NCBI RefSeq assembly: GCF_002925845.1
Contig: NZ_PDNI01000062.1
Span: 1-64,000, forward strand
Direction: 5' to 3'
DNA length: 64,000 nt
Origin: Roseovarius nitratireducens
GTDB taxonomy: Bacteria > Pseudomonadota > Alphaproteobacteria > Rhodobacterales > Rhodobacteraceae
Position numbers and translations under genes: made by a program. This document shows, piece after piece, positions 26,682 to 35,930 of the stretch. The first letter of the stretch is position 1. Each line of letters opens with the position of its first letter. Under the pieces are notes generated by a model that did no database searches, had not been told where the DNA came from, and saw only the letters and a list, made by a program, of their open reading frames with translations.

Positions 26682-27403
26682 CCCGAACCGCGCCGCGCCC
26701 CGTGATCGGGGTCACCGTTTCGCGCCGCTCGGGATGGCGCATCTACCCGCTGATCGCGCTCAACCTTTGGCTCGCGGGCGGGTGCCCGCGGCGCTGGCAG
26801 GCCGGGCGCGAGACCGAAATGGGCGCGGTCGATGGCGTCATCATCGGCGGCGGCGACGATATTTCGCCCGATCTCTACGGCGGCCGGATCGTGACCTCGG
26901 CGCGGCTCGATCCCGCGCGCGACGCGCTGGAGCGGGGCGTGGTGCTCGATGCCTTCGCGCGGGGGATGCCGGTGCTGGGGATTTGCCGGGGCAGCCAGAT
27001 GCTCAACATCGCGCTGGGCGGCACACTGCACCAGGACGCCTATGCCACCTACGAGGCGAGCGACCACCGCCGCACGATCCTGCCGCGCAAGGAGGTGAAC
27101 ATCGTGCCCGGCACGCGGCTGGCGCGGCTGGCCGGGACCGAGCCGATGAAGATCAACGCGCTGCACAGCCAGGCGGTCGACGTGCTGGGGGACGGGCTGC
27201 GGGTGGCGGCGCGGGATCGCGGCGGCATGGTGCAGGCGATCGAGCGGGTCGAGGAGCCGTTCGCGCTGGGGGTGCAGTGGCACCCAGAGCACCTGTTCTA
27301 CGCCCGCCGGCAAATGGGGATTTTCCGCGCGCTTGTGGCCGCCGCGCGCGCGCGGCGCGCCAAGGCGGCGCAGCTTGCCGGCGTCGATGCCGAGGCGGAC
27401 TGA
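26678..27403 (+). CDS. Peptidase C26 / gamma-glutamyl hydrolase-like protein
   Basis: A class-I glutamine amidotransferase fold of 241 residues, as in gamma-glutamyl-GABA hydrolase PuuD. The nucleophile elbow is VLGICRGSQMLNIALGG (Cys about residue 107), and the catalytic His-Glu pair is in FALGVQWHPEHLF. GVIIGGGDDISPDLYGG supplies the oxyanion-side loop. The ATG overlaps the amidoligase stop (ATGA at 26678-26681). Together they suggest a ligase that attaches a gamma-glutamyl or similar group and a hydrolase that removes it. The true substrate is unknown. Confidence 0.85.
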   Translation: MTRTAPRPVIGVTVSRRSGWRIYPLIALNLWLAGGCPRRWQAGRETEMGAVDGVIIGGGDDISPDLYGGRIVTSARLDPARDALERGVVLDAFARGMPVLGICRGSQMLNIALGGTLHQDAYATYEASDHRRTILPRKEVNIVPGTRLARLAGTEPMKINALHSQAVDVLGDGLRVAARDRGGMVQAIERVEEPFALGVQWHPEHLFYARRQMGIFRALVAAARARRAKAAQLAGVDAEAD

Positions 27404-27574
27404 GCGCGGGATCGAACGCCGCCTTGGGGCTGTCCATCATGCTCCTGCCTGATGGCAACGATACGTGACAGCCCGATTCGCACATCCCCGCCACTGCGCA
27501 GCCGCAGTAAGAGGCGGGCGCGGGCTGACGCCACGTCAAACCGTGCTATCCTTTGCCCGGACCAGAGGAGACGC

Positions 27575-28394
27575 ATGATGATCCGCCTTGCCCTTGCCCT
27601 GATCCTGCTCGCCGCCGGTGCCACCGCGCAAGAGCGCCGCCCCAGCCATTGCATCGCCCTCGCAGATGCCGCGCCGGGGCTGCACTACCTGCACGCGGCC
27701 AGCTTCCGCGACCCGCTGCCCGATCACACGGTGCGCATCCACTACGTCAGCCACGCCTCGTTCCTGATCCAGGCGGGCGGGTTGTCGGCGGTGACGGACT
27801 ACGCTGGGTTTCTCGGCAGCGTCGGGTTCACCCCCGACGTCGTGACCATGAACCACGCCCATGCCACCCAATTTCACCTCCGATCCCGATCCGGCGATCC
27901 CCCATGTCCTGCGCGGCTGGGGCCACTTCGGCGAGGGGGTGGAGCATCACCTCGATCTCGGTGCGATGCTGATCCGCAACGTCTCCACCGATATTCGGCT
28001 GGGCAGCGGCGGGCGCGAGCCGCTCGGCAACTCGATCTTCGTGTTCGAGGCCGAGGGGCTGTGCATCGCGCACCTGGGACACCTGCACCACGAACCGACC
28101 GAGGACCAATACGCAGCCCTGGGGCGGATGGACGTGGTGATGGCGCCCGTGGATGGCGGCTATACCATGGCGCTCGACGCGATGATGGCGGTGCTGCGCC
28201 GGATGGAGGCGAGCATCGTCATCCCGATGCACTGGTTCACCGACGCCGGGCTGGCGCGGTTCCTCGCGGGGATGGAGGATGAATTCGCCATCCACCGCCC
28301 CGGCACCAGCGAGATCGAGGTCTCGCTGCGCAGCCTGCCCGACCGGCCCACCATCATGGTGCTTCGTCCCGGCTGGCTGCGCGCCGGTGAGTGA
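27575..28394 (+). pseudogene. MBL-fold metallo-hydrolase with a frameshift
   Basis: A secreted metallo-beta-lactamase-fold protein begins at 27575 (MMIRLALALILLAAG signal, RBS AGAGGAG). It reads VRIHYVSHASFLIQAGGLSAVTDYAGFLGS... and VVTMNHAHATQF in one frame. The continuation TSDPDPAIPHVLRGWGHFGEGVEHH..., up to VLRPGWLRAGE, lies in the +1 frame. The junction is at a TTT run near 27871-27873; removing one T restores the family text NHAHAT-x-FTSDPDP. So either the gene is inactivated by a one-base insertion or the sequence has an error. In relatives it is a periplasmic UlaG-like hydrolase of unknown substrate. Confidence 0.8.
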
Positions 28395-28398
28395 TGCC

Positions 28399-28908
28399 TC
28401 ATTCGGGGCGCGGCAGGGCGACGAGACCCAGCGCGCGGGCGCTCGCAAGCGAGAGGATATTGCTGTCGAGCCCATGTTCCGCCTGGTAGCGGCGGACAGC
28501 TTTGCGGGTGCGCGCATCCATCCGCCCCGTCACCGGCCCGGCATGCAGCCCCCGCGCCATCAGCGCGCGTTGCAGCGAGGCGATGAAATCGGGCGTCCGG
28601 TCTTGCGGGCAGGGCGTCTCGATCCAGCGCACGCGCCGTTCCTCGATGATCGACTGCCGCGTCTCGGTGGCATAGCGCGCGGGCGTGACGATGCGGCCAT
28701 CGGCGGCGGTGACGGCGGGGGCGGTCTGAACCTGCTCGGTCACGGTCTCGACCACGGCGGGCGAGACCTGCTTGCCCCAGCAGGTGCCGGGGGGCGCGCC
28801 GGGCGGCGCCTCGGCTAGGCCCGGCGGCGGCACGAGCGCGTGCGGCACGGGCTGACAGGCGGCAAGCGCGAGGATCAGCGCGGCGGCGGGGAACGGGCGG
28901 CTGGGCAT
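28399..28908 (-). CDS. Peptidoglycan-binding-like lipoprotein
   Basis: Using the ATG at 28908, the 169-residue product starts MPSRPFPAAALILALAACQPVP, a lipoprotein signal with lipobox LAAC. The C-terminal domain (about 100-165) has the PG_binding_1 pattern IASLQRALMARGLHAGPVTGRMDARTRKAVRRYQAEHGL. Between them lie a Pro-rich linker and a stretch with CWGKQVSPAVVETVTEQV. It probably anchors to the outer membrane and contacts the wall. It ends 4 bp from the frameshifted hydrolase. The longer frame to 28992 is not supported. Confidence 0.75.
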   Translation of the reverse strand: MPSRPFPAAALILALAACQPVPHALVPPPGLAEAPPGAPPGTCWGKQVSPAVVETVTEQVQTAPAVTAADGRIVTPARYATETRQSIIEERRVRWIETPCPQDRTPDFIASLQRALMARGLHAGPVTGRMDARTRKAVRRYQAEHGLDSNILSLASARALGLVALPRPE

Positions 28909-28948
28909 GGGCGGCGGATCGGTCCGGATCAGGGCTGTCACGGCGAGT

Positions 28949-29320
28949 CTAGCCGGTTTGCCCCGGCGGGGGAAGCGGCGCGGCGTCCGCATCCGCCAGC
29001 CGGTCGAGCAGGTCAGAGATATCCTCGATCTTCTCGGCCACGAGATGGATCACGCCGGCCTGCCGCTCTACCCGTCCCGTCACCCGCAGCAGCCGCCCGG
29101 CGATCACCGCGCGGCGAAACCGCTCGAACAGCTTGCGCCAGACGATGACGTTGATCACCCCGGTCTCGTCCTCGAGCGTGAGAAACACCACGCCGCGCGC
29201 CGTGCCGGGCCTCTGGCGCAGGATCACCAGCCCCGCCACCGCCACGCGGCCCCCCGCCGGGACCTCGGGCAGGCGGGCAGCGACGAGCGCCGCGGGCGGA
29301 CGGGGCAGGTAGGGACTCAT
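28949..29320 (-). pseudogene. dnaE2: C-terminal OB-fold remnant of error-prone polymerase DnaE2, behind a LexA box
   Basis: The 123 residues match the end of DnaE2/ImuC polymerases: GGRVAVAGLVILRQRPGTARGVVFLTLEDETGVINVIVW, then RLLRVTGRVERQAGVIHLVAEKIEDISDLL. This is the OB-fold and tail after which such proteins end. The roughly 950 upstream residues (PHP, polymerase, thumb, HhH) are absent. The frame begins with an ATG three bases from a perfect SOS box and has no ribosome-binding site. Most likely the cassette imuA-imuB-dnaE2 was deleted, fusing its LexA-controlled promoter to the dnaE2 tail. A functional stand-alone SOS protein translated leaderlessly is the alternative. Confidence 0.7.
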
Positions 29321-29322
29321 GA

Positions 29323-29337
29323 GAACAGAAATAGAAC
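29323..29337 (-). promoter_or_regulatory. LexA (SOS) box, alphaproteobacterial type
   Basis: GAACAGAAATAGAAC, i.e. GTTC-N7-GTTC on the minus strand, exactly matches the alphaproteobacterial LexA operator. It lies immediately in front of the ATG of the DnaE2 remnant; a possible -35-like TTGCGG lies further upstream. It should respond to DNA damage. Confidence 0.8.
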
Positions 29338-29416
29338 AAATACCTGTGGCCGCAACTCTTTTTCATGCGGCACGGCAAAAATGGTCTGGCCTCGGGCCGG
29401 GCGGTTGACTAGGTAG

Positions 29417-29776
<360 letters not shown>

Positions 29777-29780
29777 GGCG

Positions 29781-30476
29781 ATGCGCGGCCTTGCCCTGAT
29801 CGCCGCGCTGCTCCTGCCCGGCACGGCGGCGGCACAGGCGATCACGGCGGCAAACTACACTGACCCCACCGACCGCTACGGCCACCGGGTGCTGGGCGCG
29901 GGCGGCGAATGGGGCGCGCTGACGCTCAATCTCGATGACGGCACCACGCGCCGCGTCACCCTGCCCGACACCCTCGTGTTCGAGGATATCGCCCCGCGCC
30001 TCGCCGATCTCGACGGCGACGGCGCGGCAGAGGTGATCGTGGTGGAATCGAGCCTGCGCGAGGGCGCGCGCCTCGCCGTCTACGGCCCCGGCGGACGCAT
30101 CGCGGCGACGCCGCATATCGGCAGGCGCAACCGCTGGCTCGCCCCCGTCGGTGCCGCCGATCTCGACGGCGACGGGCATGTCGAGATCGCCTATATCGAC
30201 CGCCCCCACCTCGCCCAGGTGCTGCGCGTCTGGCGCTTTCGCGACGGGGCGCTGACCCACGTGGCCGATGCCTCCAGCCTCACCAACCACAAGATCGGCT
30301 GGGATTTCATCCCCGGCGGCATCCGCCACTGCGGCGATGCGCCCGAGATGATCACCGCGGTCTCCGGCTGGTCGCAGATCGCGGCCACACGCCTTGACGG
30401 CGGCGCGCTCATGAGCGCCCCCATCGCCGCCTATCGCGGCCCCGAAGACCTCGACGCCGCCCTCACCTGCCCCTGA
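29781..30476 (+). CDS. Secreted FG-GAP/VCBS repeat protein
   Basis: Signal peptide MRGLALIAALLLPGTAAAQA, then a 210-residue domain containing two clear calcium-type repeats: IAPRLADLDGDGAAEVIVVE and VGAADLDGDGHVEIAYID. The (D)xDGDG loop is the integrin-alpha-like blade signature. The C-terminus (ITAVSGWSQIAATRLDGGAL) completes further strands. It is likely a periplasmic beta-propeller. Its role is unknown; being cotranscribed with a ferredoxin is probably incidental. Confidence 0.75.
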   Translation: MRGLALIAALLLPGTAAAQAITAANYTDPTDRYGHRVLGAGGEWGALTLNLDDGTTRRVTLPDTLVFEDIAPRLADLDGDGAAEVIVVESSLREGARLAVYGPGGRIAATPHIGRRNRWLAPVGAADLDGDGHVEIAYIDRPHLAQVLRVWRFRDGALTHVADASSLTNHKIGWDFIPGGIRHCGDAPEMITAVSGWSQIAATRLDGGALMSAPIAAYRGPEDLDAALTCP

Positions 30477-30519
30477 TCTTCTTCTTGGATCAAATACCCA
30501 AGACCACGCCGTTCCCCGG

Positions 30520-31107
30520 TCATCCCGCGTCGGTCCGCCCCCGCCGGTCCGCCCGCAGCGCGGCATAAAGCACATGGGTCCGCCAGCGCCCGTTGATCTG
30601 GAGATAGCTCTGCGCCACGCCCTCGTACTTGAAACCGCATTTCTCCAAGAGCCCCCGCGACGCCGCGTTCTCGGGCAGGCAGGCGGCCTCGATCCGGCTC
30701 AGGTCGAGCCGCCCGAAGGCGTGATGCACCACCCCCGCGATGGCCTCGGCCATGTAGCCCTGCCGCGCATGGGCCGCGCCGATCCAGTAGCCGAGATTGC
30801 CGGATTGCGCCGGGCCGCGCCGGATGTTGTCGAGCGTGATCGCCCCCAACAACACCCCGTCCTCGCGCCGGAACAGGAACAGCGGCAGCGCGCTGCCCCC
30901 CGTGATCGCCCGCTGCGCCCACCACACCCGGTTGGAAAATCCCTTGCGCGACAGGTGATCGTGGGCCCATGCGGGCTCCCACGGGATGAGGAATTCGGCG
31001 CTCTCGGCGCGCAGGCTGCTCCAGTCGCGGAAATCCGCCATCACCGGCTGGCGCAGGGTCAGACGCTCGGTCTCGATCCTGGCGGGCCGGCGTGGCAGGA
31101 GGAACAT
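30520..31107 (-). CDS. GNAT N-acetyltransferase, RimJ/RimL type
   Basis: A protein of 195 residues with the RimJ-type start IETERLTLRQPVMADFRDW, the acetyl-CoA loop in YWIGAAHARQGYMAEAIAGVVHHAF, and the terminal strand pair KCGFKYEGVAQSYLQINGRWRTHVLYA. These enzymes acetylate N-terminal amines of ribosomal proteins. The start base overlaps the last base of the upstream M16 peptidase gene, so it is part of the SURF1-thrC-M16-GNAT unit. Confidence 0.88.
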   Translation of the reverse strand: MFLLPRRPARIETERLTLRQPVMADFRDWSSLRAESAEFLIPWEPAWAHDHLSRKGFSNRVWWAQRAITGGSALPLFLFRREDGVLLGAITLDNIRRGPAQSGNLGYWIGAAHARQGYMAEAIAGVVHHAFGRLDLSRIEAACLPENAASRGLLEKCGFKYEGVAQSYLQINGRWRTHVLYAALRADRRGRTDAG

Positions 31108-32369
31108 CAGGCCGCGCGCCTCGCGTCGAGGGTGGCGATGTCCGGCGCACCCGCCACCGGGCCATAGAGCGCCAGCGCCGAGGGCGCGTGCGCCACCGTG
31201 GTCTCGGCCACCCGGCGCACATCGCCCAGACTGACCGCGTCGATCCGTTCGACCACCTCGGCCACGTCCGGCACACGGCCCCAGATCTGCAACATCCGCG
31301 CCAGCCGTTCGGCCCGGTTGCCGGGGCTCTCCAGCCCCATCAGCAGCCCGGCCTTCATCTGCGCCCGCGCGCGCTCGATCTCGGTCTCGCTCATGTCCTC
31401 GGCCGCGCGCTTCATCTCGTCGATGGTGATCGTTGCCAGATCACCGATGGCATCGCCGGAGGTGCCCGCGTAGATGGTCATCATGCCGGTATCGGCATAG
31501 GCCCCGGCCTGCGCAAAGATCGTGTAGCACAGCCCGCGCCGCTCGCGCACCTCCTGGAACAGCCGCGACGACATCGACCCGCCCAGCGCGGTGGCATAGA
31601 TCTGCGCCGCGTGGATATCGTCATGGGCGTAGTCCGGCCCCTCGAAGGCCAGCGCCATGTGCGCCTGTTCCAGCGCCTTCTCGCGCCGCACCTCGCCGCC
31701 CTGGAACCGCGCGCGCGGGGCCTCGGCCACCGGCGCGGGGGCCATGTCGCCGAACATCCCTTCGGCCAGCCGCACCAGCGCGTCGTGATCCACCGCGCCT
31801 GCGGCGGCCAGCACCATCTGGCCGGGACGGTAATGGCGATCCACGAACCCCTCCAGATCAGGCCGGGCAAATCCGCGCACCCGGTCCTCAGGGCCCAGAA
31901 TGGTCCGCCCCAGCGGATGATCGGGATAGGCGCGCTCCTGCAACCAGTCAAAGATGATGTCGTCGGGCGTATCGAGCGCCTGCCCGATCTCCTGCAGGAT
32001 CACGCCACGCTCCACCTCGATCTCGCGCGCGTCAAAGGCCGGGTTGCGCAGGATGTCGGCCAGCACATCGGTGGCAAGCGGCACGTCGTCCTTCAGCACC
32101 CGCGCGTAATAGGCCGTCACCTCGCGCGAGGTATAGGCGTTGATATAGCCGCCCACGTCCTCGATCGCCTCGGCGATCTGCACCGCGCTGCGCCGCGCCG
32201 TACCCTTGAACGCCATGTGCTCCAGGAAATGCGCGATGCCGTTCTGCGCGGCCTCCTCGTTGCGCGCACCGGCCAGCACCCAGACGCCCACGGCCGCCGA
32301 TTGCAGCCCCGGCATGGCCTCCGACACGACGCGGAATCCGTTGGAGAGGGTGGTCAGGTTGACACTCAA
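31107..32369 (-). CDS. M16-family zinc metallopeptidase (pitrilysin type)
   Basis: A protein of 420 residues with the inverted zinc motif HxxEH in GIAHFLEHMAFKGTARRSAVQ (about residues 46-50) and the distal Glu region at about 122-127 (REIEVERGVILQEIGQ). The R/Y pair typical of bacterial single-domain M16B enzymes (SRLFQEVRERRGLCYTI) is present. Such proteins resemble the mitochondrial processing peptidase beta subunit. Translation is coupled to thrC by an ATGA overlap (32366-32369). The function in the cell is unknown. Confidence 0.92.
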   Translation of the reverse strand: MSVNLTTLSNGFRVVSEAMPGLQSAAVGVWVLAGARNEEAAQNGIAHFLEHMAFKGTARRSAVQIAEAIEDVGGYINAYTSREVTAYYARVLKDDVPLATDVLADILRNPAFDAREIEVERGVILQEIGQALDTPDDIIFDWLQERAYPDHPLGRTILGPEDRVRGFARPDLEGFVDRHYRPGQMVLAAAGAVDHDALVRLAEGMFGDMAPAPVAEAPRARFQGGEVRREKALEQAHMALAFEGPDYAHDDIHAAQIYATALGGSMSSRLFQEVRERRGLCYTIFAQAGAYADTGMMTIYAGTSGDAIGDLATITIDEMKRAAEDMSETEIERARAQMKAGLLMGLESPGNRAERLARMLQIWGRVPDVAEVVERIDAVSLGDVRRVAETTVAHAPSALALYGPVAGAPDIATLDARRAA

Positions 32370-33754
32370 TTGGCGATCCGTTCCTTGATTAGGGTCTCTA
32401 TGGCGCGCAGGTCGTTGCCGACCCGCGTCACACGTTCTGCGCGGTCATACAGGTCCGCCATACGCTCGGGCAAGGGGGCGTGAATGCCGCTCGCCTCTTC
32501 CACCGCTGCCGGAAACTTCGCCGGGTGCGCGGTCGCCAGCGTGATCATCGGCACGCCGGGGTGGCGATGCGCCTCAGCCACGTGCACGCCCACTGCCGAA
32601 TGGGGACAGAGCAACTCTCCGCTGCGCTCCCAGGTCGCGCGGATCGCGGCGCGGGTCTCGTCCTCGTCGGCGCGCCCGCTCTCGAACGTCTCGCGCAGCG
32701 CCTGCAAGGCACCCTGACTGACCGCGAAACCGCCCGCCTTCAGCTCGTCCATCACCTGCGCCACGGCGGCACCCTCCTGCCCGTAGGCATAGTAGAGCGC
32801 GCGCTCGAAATTCGAACTCACCTGGATATCCATCGACGGGCTGATCGACGGGACCACCCCGTCGGGCCGATACTCCCCGGTGCTGAGACACCGATGCAGG
32901 ATGTCGTTCTGATTGGTCGCCACCACCAGCCGGTCGATGGGCAGCCCCATTTGCCTGGCGATGAATCCCGCGAAAATATCCCCGAAATTCCCCGTCGGCA
33001 CGGTGAAACTCACCTTGCGGTCCGGCGCACCAAGGCTCACCGCAGAGGTGAAATAATACACCACCTGCGCCAGCACCCGCGCCCAGTTGATGGAATTCAC
33101 ACCGGCCAGCCGCACGCCATCGCGAAACTCGAAATCATTGAACATATCCTTCACGCGCGCCTGCGCGTCGTCGAAATGCCCGTCGATGGCCAGCGCGTGC
33201 ACATTGCTCTCACCCGGCGTGGTCATCTGCCGCCGCTGCACCTCGGATACACGGCCATGCGGGTAGAGGATGAACACGTCCACCGCATCCAGCCCCCGAA
33301 ACGCCTCGATCGCCGCCGATCCGGTATCGCCCGAAGTGGCCCCCACGATGCACACGCGCCGCCCCGAGCGCGTCAATGACGCCTCGAAAAGCTGCCCGAT
33401 AAGCTGCATCGCGAAATCCTTGAACGCCAGCGTCGGTCCGTGGAACAGCTCCAGCAGGAAGTGCCCGCTGTCCAACTGCTTCAAAGGCGCCCGCGCTGCG
33501 TGGCCAAACCCCGCATAGGCCCGCGCGATGATCCCGCGAAACTCGTCGTCGGTAAAGGCATCGCCGATGAACGGCCGCATCACACGGAACGCGGCCTCCT
33601 CATAGCTCACCCCCTCCAGCGCGCGGATATCGTCGGCGCTCATCTGCGGAATGCTCTCCGGCAGATACAGCCCGCCATCGCGCGCCAGCCCCGTCAGCAT
33701 CGCCTCTTCAAAGCTCAAGCCGGGCGCCTGCCCCCGCGTCGAGATATACCTCAT
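32366..33754 (-). CDS. thrC: Threonine synthase
   Basis: ThrC converts O-phospho-L-homoserine to threonine with PLP. The PLP-lysine lies in TLAFKDFAMQLIGQL (about residue 113), the Ser/Thr phosphate loop in VGATSGDTGSAAIEAF, and the N-terminus MRYISTRGQAPGLSFEEAMLTGLARDGGLYLPE is the ThrC signature. The start at 33754 overlaps the SURF1 stop by ATGA; the longer frame to 33838 runs inside SURF1. Length 462 residues, normal for the family. Confidence 0.96.
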   Translation of the reverse strand: MRYISTRGQAPGLSFEEAMLTGLARDGGLYLPESIPQMSADDIRALEGVSYEEAAFRVMRPFIGDAFTDDEFRGIIARAYAGFGHAARAPLKQLDSGHFLLELFHGPTLAFKDFAMQLIGQLFEASLTRSGRRVCIVGATSGDTGSAAIEAFRGLDAVDVFILYPHGRVSEVQRRQMTTPGESNVHALAIDGHFDDAQARVKDMFNDFEFRDGVRLAGVNSINWARVLAQVVYYFTSAVSLGAPDRKVSFTVPTGNFGDIFAGFIARQMGLPIDRLVVATNQNDILHRCLSTGEYRPDGVVPSISPSMDIQVSSNFERALYYAYGQEGAAVAQVMDELKAGGFAVSQGALQALRETFESGRADEDETRAAIRATWERSGELLCPHSAVGVHVAEAHRHPGVPMITLATAHPAKFPAAVEEASGIHAPLPERMADLYDRAERVTRVGNDLRAIETLIKERIAN

Positions 33755-34434
33755 TGCCCTGCCCCTTTCGCGGCGCGCCGCGCCCGCCAGATGAAAGCCC
33801 CGGTCATCGCCGCCCAGATGACGGCCAGCGAGAACCACGTGATCGCGTAACTCAGGTGATCATTCGGAATCCCGCCCGTGTCTACCGGCAGCGGCGTCAC
33901 GCCCTGTTCCGGCGGCGACACATCGCGCGCCACGACCAGAACCGGCTCGGTCTCCAGCACCTCGGCCATCTGCGCGATGTCGCGCGCGAACCAGGTGTTG
34001 CCCGCCACGTCGTTCTCGGGCGTGGAACTCAGCCGATCATCGGGCCAGTGCAGGTTGCCGGTGACGCGCACCTCGCCAGAGGTTTGCGGAATATCCGCCG
34101 CCACCTTCACGAAGCCCCGGTCCAGCAGCACCCGCCGCCCGCCCGTGTCCAGCGCCGAGATGAGCCGATAGCCCGCGCCCACCTGCTTGCGGCTCACCAG
34201 CACCCGCAGCGTGCGCGCCCCGATCCTCCCGGTCACCTCGACCGGCAGGTAGCGGTCGGCCTGCGGCTCCGCCTCGTCGGGCAACGCCACCGGCGCGGCC
34301 GAAATCCGCGCCTCGATATCGGCGAGGATACCCTCCTTCCATGCCAGCCGGTCAAGCTGCCACTTGCCCAGGCCCAGCAGCACCGCCACACCGGCAATGC
34401 CGAAGATGAGAGGAACGATCAGGGTCTTTCGCAT
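33751..34434 (-). CDS. SURF1-family cytochrome oxidase assembly protein
   Basis: A protein of 227 residues with the two-TM layout of SURF1. TM1 near residues 4-22 ends in GLGKWQLDRLAWKEG (the GxWQxxR motif), a long periplasmic domain follows, and TM2 is in YAITWFSLAVIWAAMTGAFIW. SURF1 helps heme a insertion into subunit I of aa3 oxidases. It lies behind coxC, but a terminator hairpin separates the two. It heads a unit with thrC. The ATG at 34434 is preferred to the GTG at 34443. Confidence 0.92.
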   Translation of the reverse strand: MRKTLIVPLIFGIAGVAVLLGLGKWQLDRLAWKEGILADIEARISAAPVALPDEAEPQADRYLPVEVTGRIGARTLRVLVSRKQVGAGYRLISALDTGGRRVLLDRGFVKVAADIPQTSGEVRVTGNLHWPDDRLSSTPENDVAGNTWFARDIAQMAEVLETEPVLVVARDVSPPEQGVTPLPVDTGGIPNDHLSYAITWFSLAVIWAAMTGAFIWRARRAAKGAGQ

Positions 34435-34445
34435 GATCCACACTC

Positions 34446-34475
34446 AAAAGGAAAATGCGGGGACGGCCCCCGCAT
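34446..34475 (-). terminator. Intrinsic terminator between coxC and SURF1
   Basis: On the minus strand the stem ATGCGGGG / CCCCGCAT (34468-34475 with 34455-34462, loop of 5 nt) is followed by TTTTCCTTTT-like pyrimidines. It probably ends the coxB-coxC transcript. Confidence 0.65.
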
Positions 34476-34497
34476 CTTCATCTTGCCAAAAATATCC
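34475..34497. repeat. 23-bp dispersed repeat, copy 1
   Basis: This sequence, ending in CTTGCCAAAAATATCC, recurs exactly at 41142-41164. A related variant (CACCTTTCCCAAAATACTC) lies at 41087-41105. All copies are intergenic. Confidence 0.75.
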
Positions 34498-34519
34498 GCG
34501 CTTGCCAGGCGAAACCCCG

Positions 34520-35323
34520 TCAGCCGCCCCAGATATAGACCGCGGCGAACAGGAACAGCCAGACCACGTCAACGAAGTGCCAGTACCATGCCGCCGCCTC
34601 GAACCCCACATGCTGCTCGGGCGTGAAATGACCTTTCAGCACCCGCAGCAGGCAGACGAACAGAAACACCGTGCCGATGACCACGTGCGCGCCGTGAAAG
34701 CCCGTCGCCATGAAGAAGTTGGCCCCGTAGATATTGCCCGAGAAGCCGAACCCGGCGTGGCTGTATTCATAGACTTGGAACACCGTGAACAGCGCCCCCA
34801 GAACGATGGCGATGATCAGGCCCCATTTCACGTCCTGCCGATTGTTCTCGTGCACCAGAGCATGGTGCGCCCAGGTCGCGGCACAGCCCGAGCACAGCAG
34901 GATCAGCGTGTTGATGAGCGGCAGGTGCCAGGGGTCGAAGGTCTCGATCCCCACGGGCGGCCAGATCCCGTCGGCATAGCCGGGCGCGTCGCCGCCCATC
35001 GGATACATCGCGTGCTTGAAGAAGCTCCAGAACCACGCCGAGAAGAACATCACCTCCGACATGATGAACAGGATGAAGCCATAGCGCAGCCCGATGCGCA
35101 CCACCGGCGTGTGATCGCCGGTCTGCCCTTCGTGGACCACGTCGGTCCACCAGCCGAACATGACGTAAATCACGCCGACCAGCCCAGCGAGAAGCATCCA
35201 GGGCCCGCTGTCATGGAAAAACAGCACCGCCCCGAACAGCATGACGAACCCCGACAGCGCGCCCAGAAGCGGCCATATGGAGGGGTGCAGGATGTGGTAG
35301 TCGTGATTCTTGGTATGTGCCAT
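34520..35323 (-). CDS. coxC: Cytochrome c oxidase subunit III
   Basis: CoxC of 267 residues with seven hydrophobic helices. Family marks are [47 protein letters not shown] (with the acidic residue in TM3), and the end [19 protein letters not shown]. It belongs to the membrane core of the aa3 oxidase. The ATG at 35323 (MAHTKNH) follows AGAGACCGAG; the ATG at 35344 gives an atypical extension. Confidence 0.95.
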   Translation of the reverse strand: MAHTKNHDYHILHPSIWPLLGALSGFVMLFGAVLFFHDSGPWMLLAGLVGVIYVMFGWWTDVVHEGQTGDHTPVVRIGLRYGFILFIMSEVMFFSAWFWSFFKHAMYPMGGDAPGYADGIWPPVGIETFDPWHLPLINTLILLCSGCAATWAHHALVHENNRQDVKWGLIIAIVLGALFTVFQVYEYSHAGFGFSGNIYGANFFMATGFHGAHVVIGTVFLFVCLLRVLKGHFTPEQHVGFEAAAWYWHFVDVVWLFLFAAVYIWGG

Positions 35324-35348
35324 CTCGGTCTCTTCCCTCGTCACAGGC

Positions 35349-35930
35349 TCAGTTCAGCGTTGTACCGTCTGTTTCCCCGGACGCAAGCGCCGCGTGGTTT
35401 TCCGGCAGGTCGATCTCGTGGAATGTATAGGACAGCGTGATCGTGTGGACATACTGCCCCTCGCGGTCGTCCACGATCTCGGGGTCAACGTAGTAGGTCA
35501 CCGGCATCTGCACCCGCTCGCCGGGTTGCAGCACCTGCTCGGTGAAGCAGAAGCAGTCGATCTTGGTGAAAAACCCGCCCGCCTCGTAGGGCGTCACGTT
35601 GTAGTTGGCGCGCCCTGCCACCACGCGGTCGGTGGGGTTGTAGGCCTCGTAGAAGGCCAGACCCGTCTCGCCGATGCGAATCTCCATCTCGCGCTGCATG
35701 GGCTTGAACTCCCACGGCATGCCGCGCTCGCGGCTTGCGTCGAAGCGCACCTTGATGGTCTGGTCGAGGATGTCCTCGCTCGCCACGTCCGACACGCCGG
35801 TGACCCCGCCAAAGCCGGTCACGCGGCAGAACCAGTCGTAGAACGGCACCGAGGCCCAGGCGAGCCCGCCCATCAGCACCACCACGCCCACAAGGCGGGT
35901 GACGGTCTTTGTCTTCGGATCGAGCGCCAT
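35349..35930 (-). CDS. ctaG: Cytochrome c oxidase assembly protein CtaG/Cox11
   Basis: A protein of 193 residues with one N-terminal TM helix ([29 protein letters not shown]), then a periplasmic immunoglobulin-like copper-binding domain. The CFCFTEQ motif ([15 protein letters not shown]) holds the two cysteines that bind Cu(I) to build CuB of subunit I. The ATG at 35930 shares one base with the stop of the small upstream gene (TGATG). The longer frame to 36173 lies over ctaB and is not used. Confidence 0.95.
   Translation of the reverse strand: MALDPKTKTVTRLVGVVVLMGGLAWASVPFYDWFCRVTGFGGVTGVSDVASEDILDQTIKVRFDASRERGMPWEFKPMQREMEIRIGETGLAFYEAYNPTDRVVAGRANYNVTPYEAGGFFTKIDCFCFTEQVLQPGERVQMPVTYYVDPEIVDDREGQYVHTITLSYTFHEIDLPENHAALASGETDGTTLN

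Noticed and set aside
30478-30500. Possible FNR box near TTCTTGGATCAAAT
   Set aside because: The left half-site does not fit TTGAT and the spacing is wrong.
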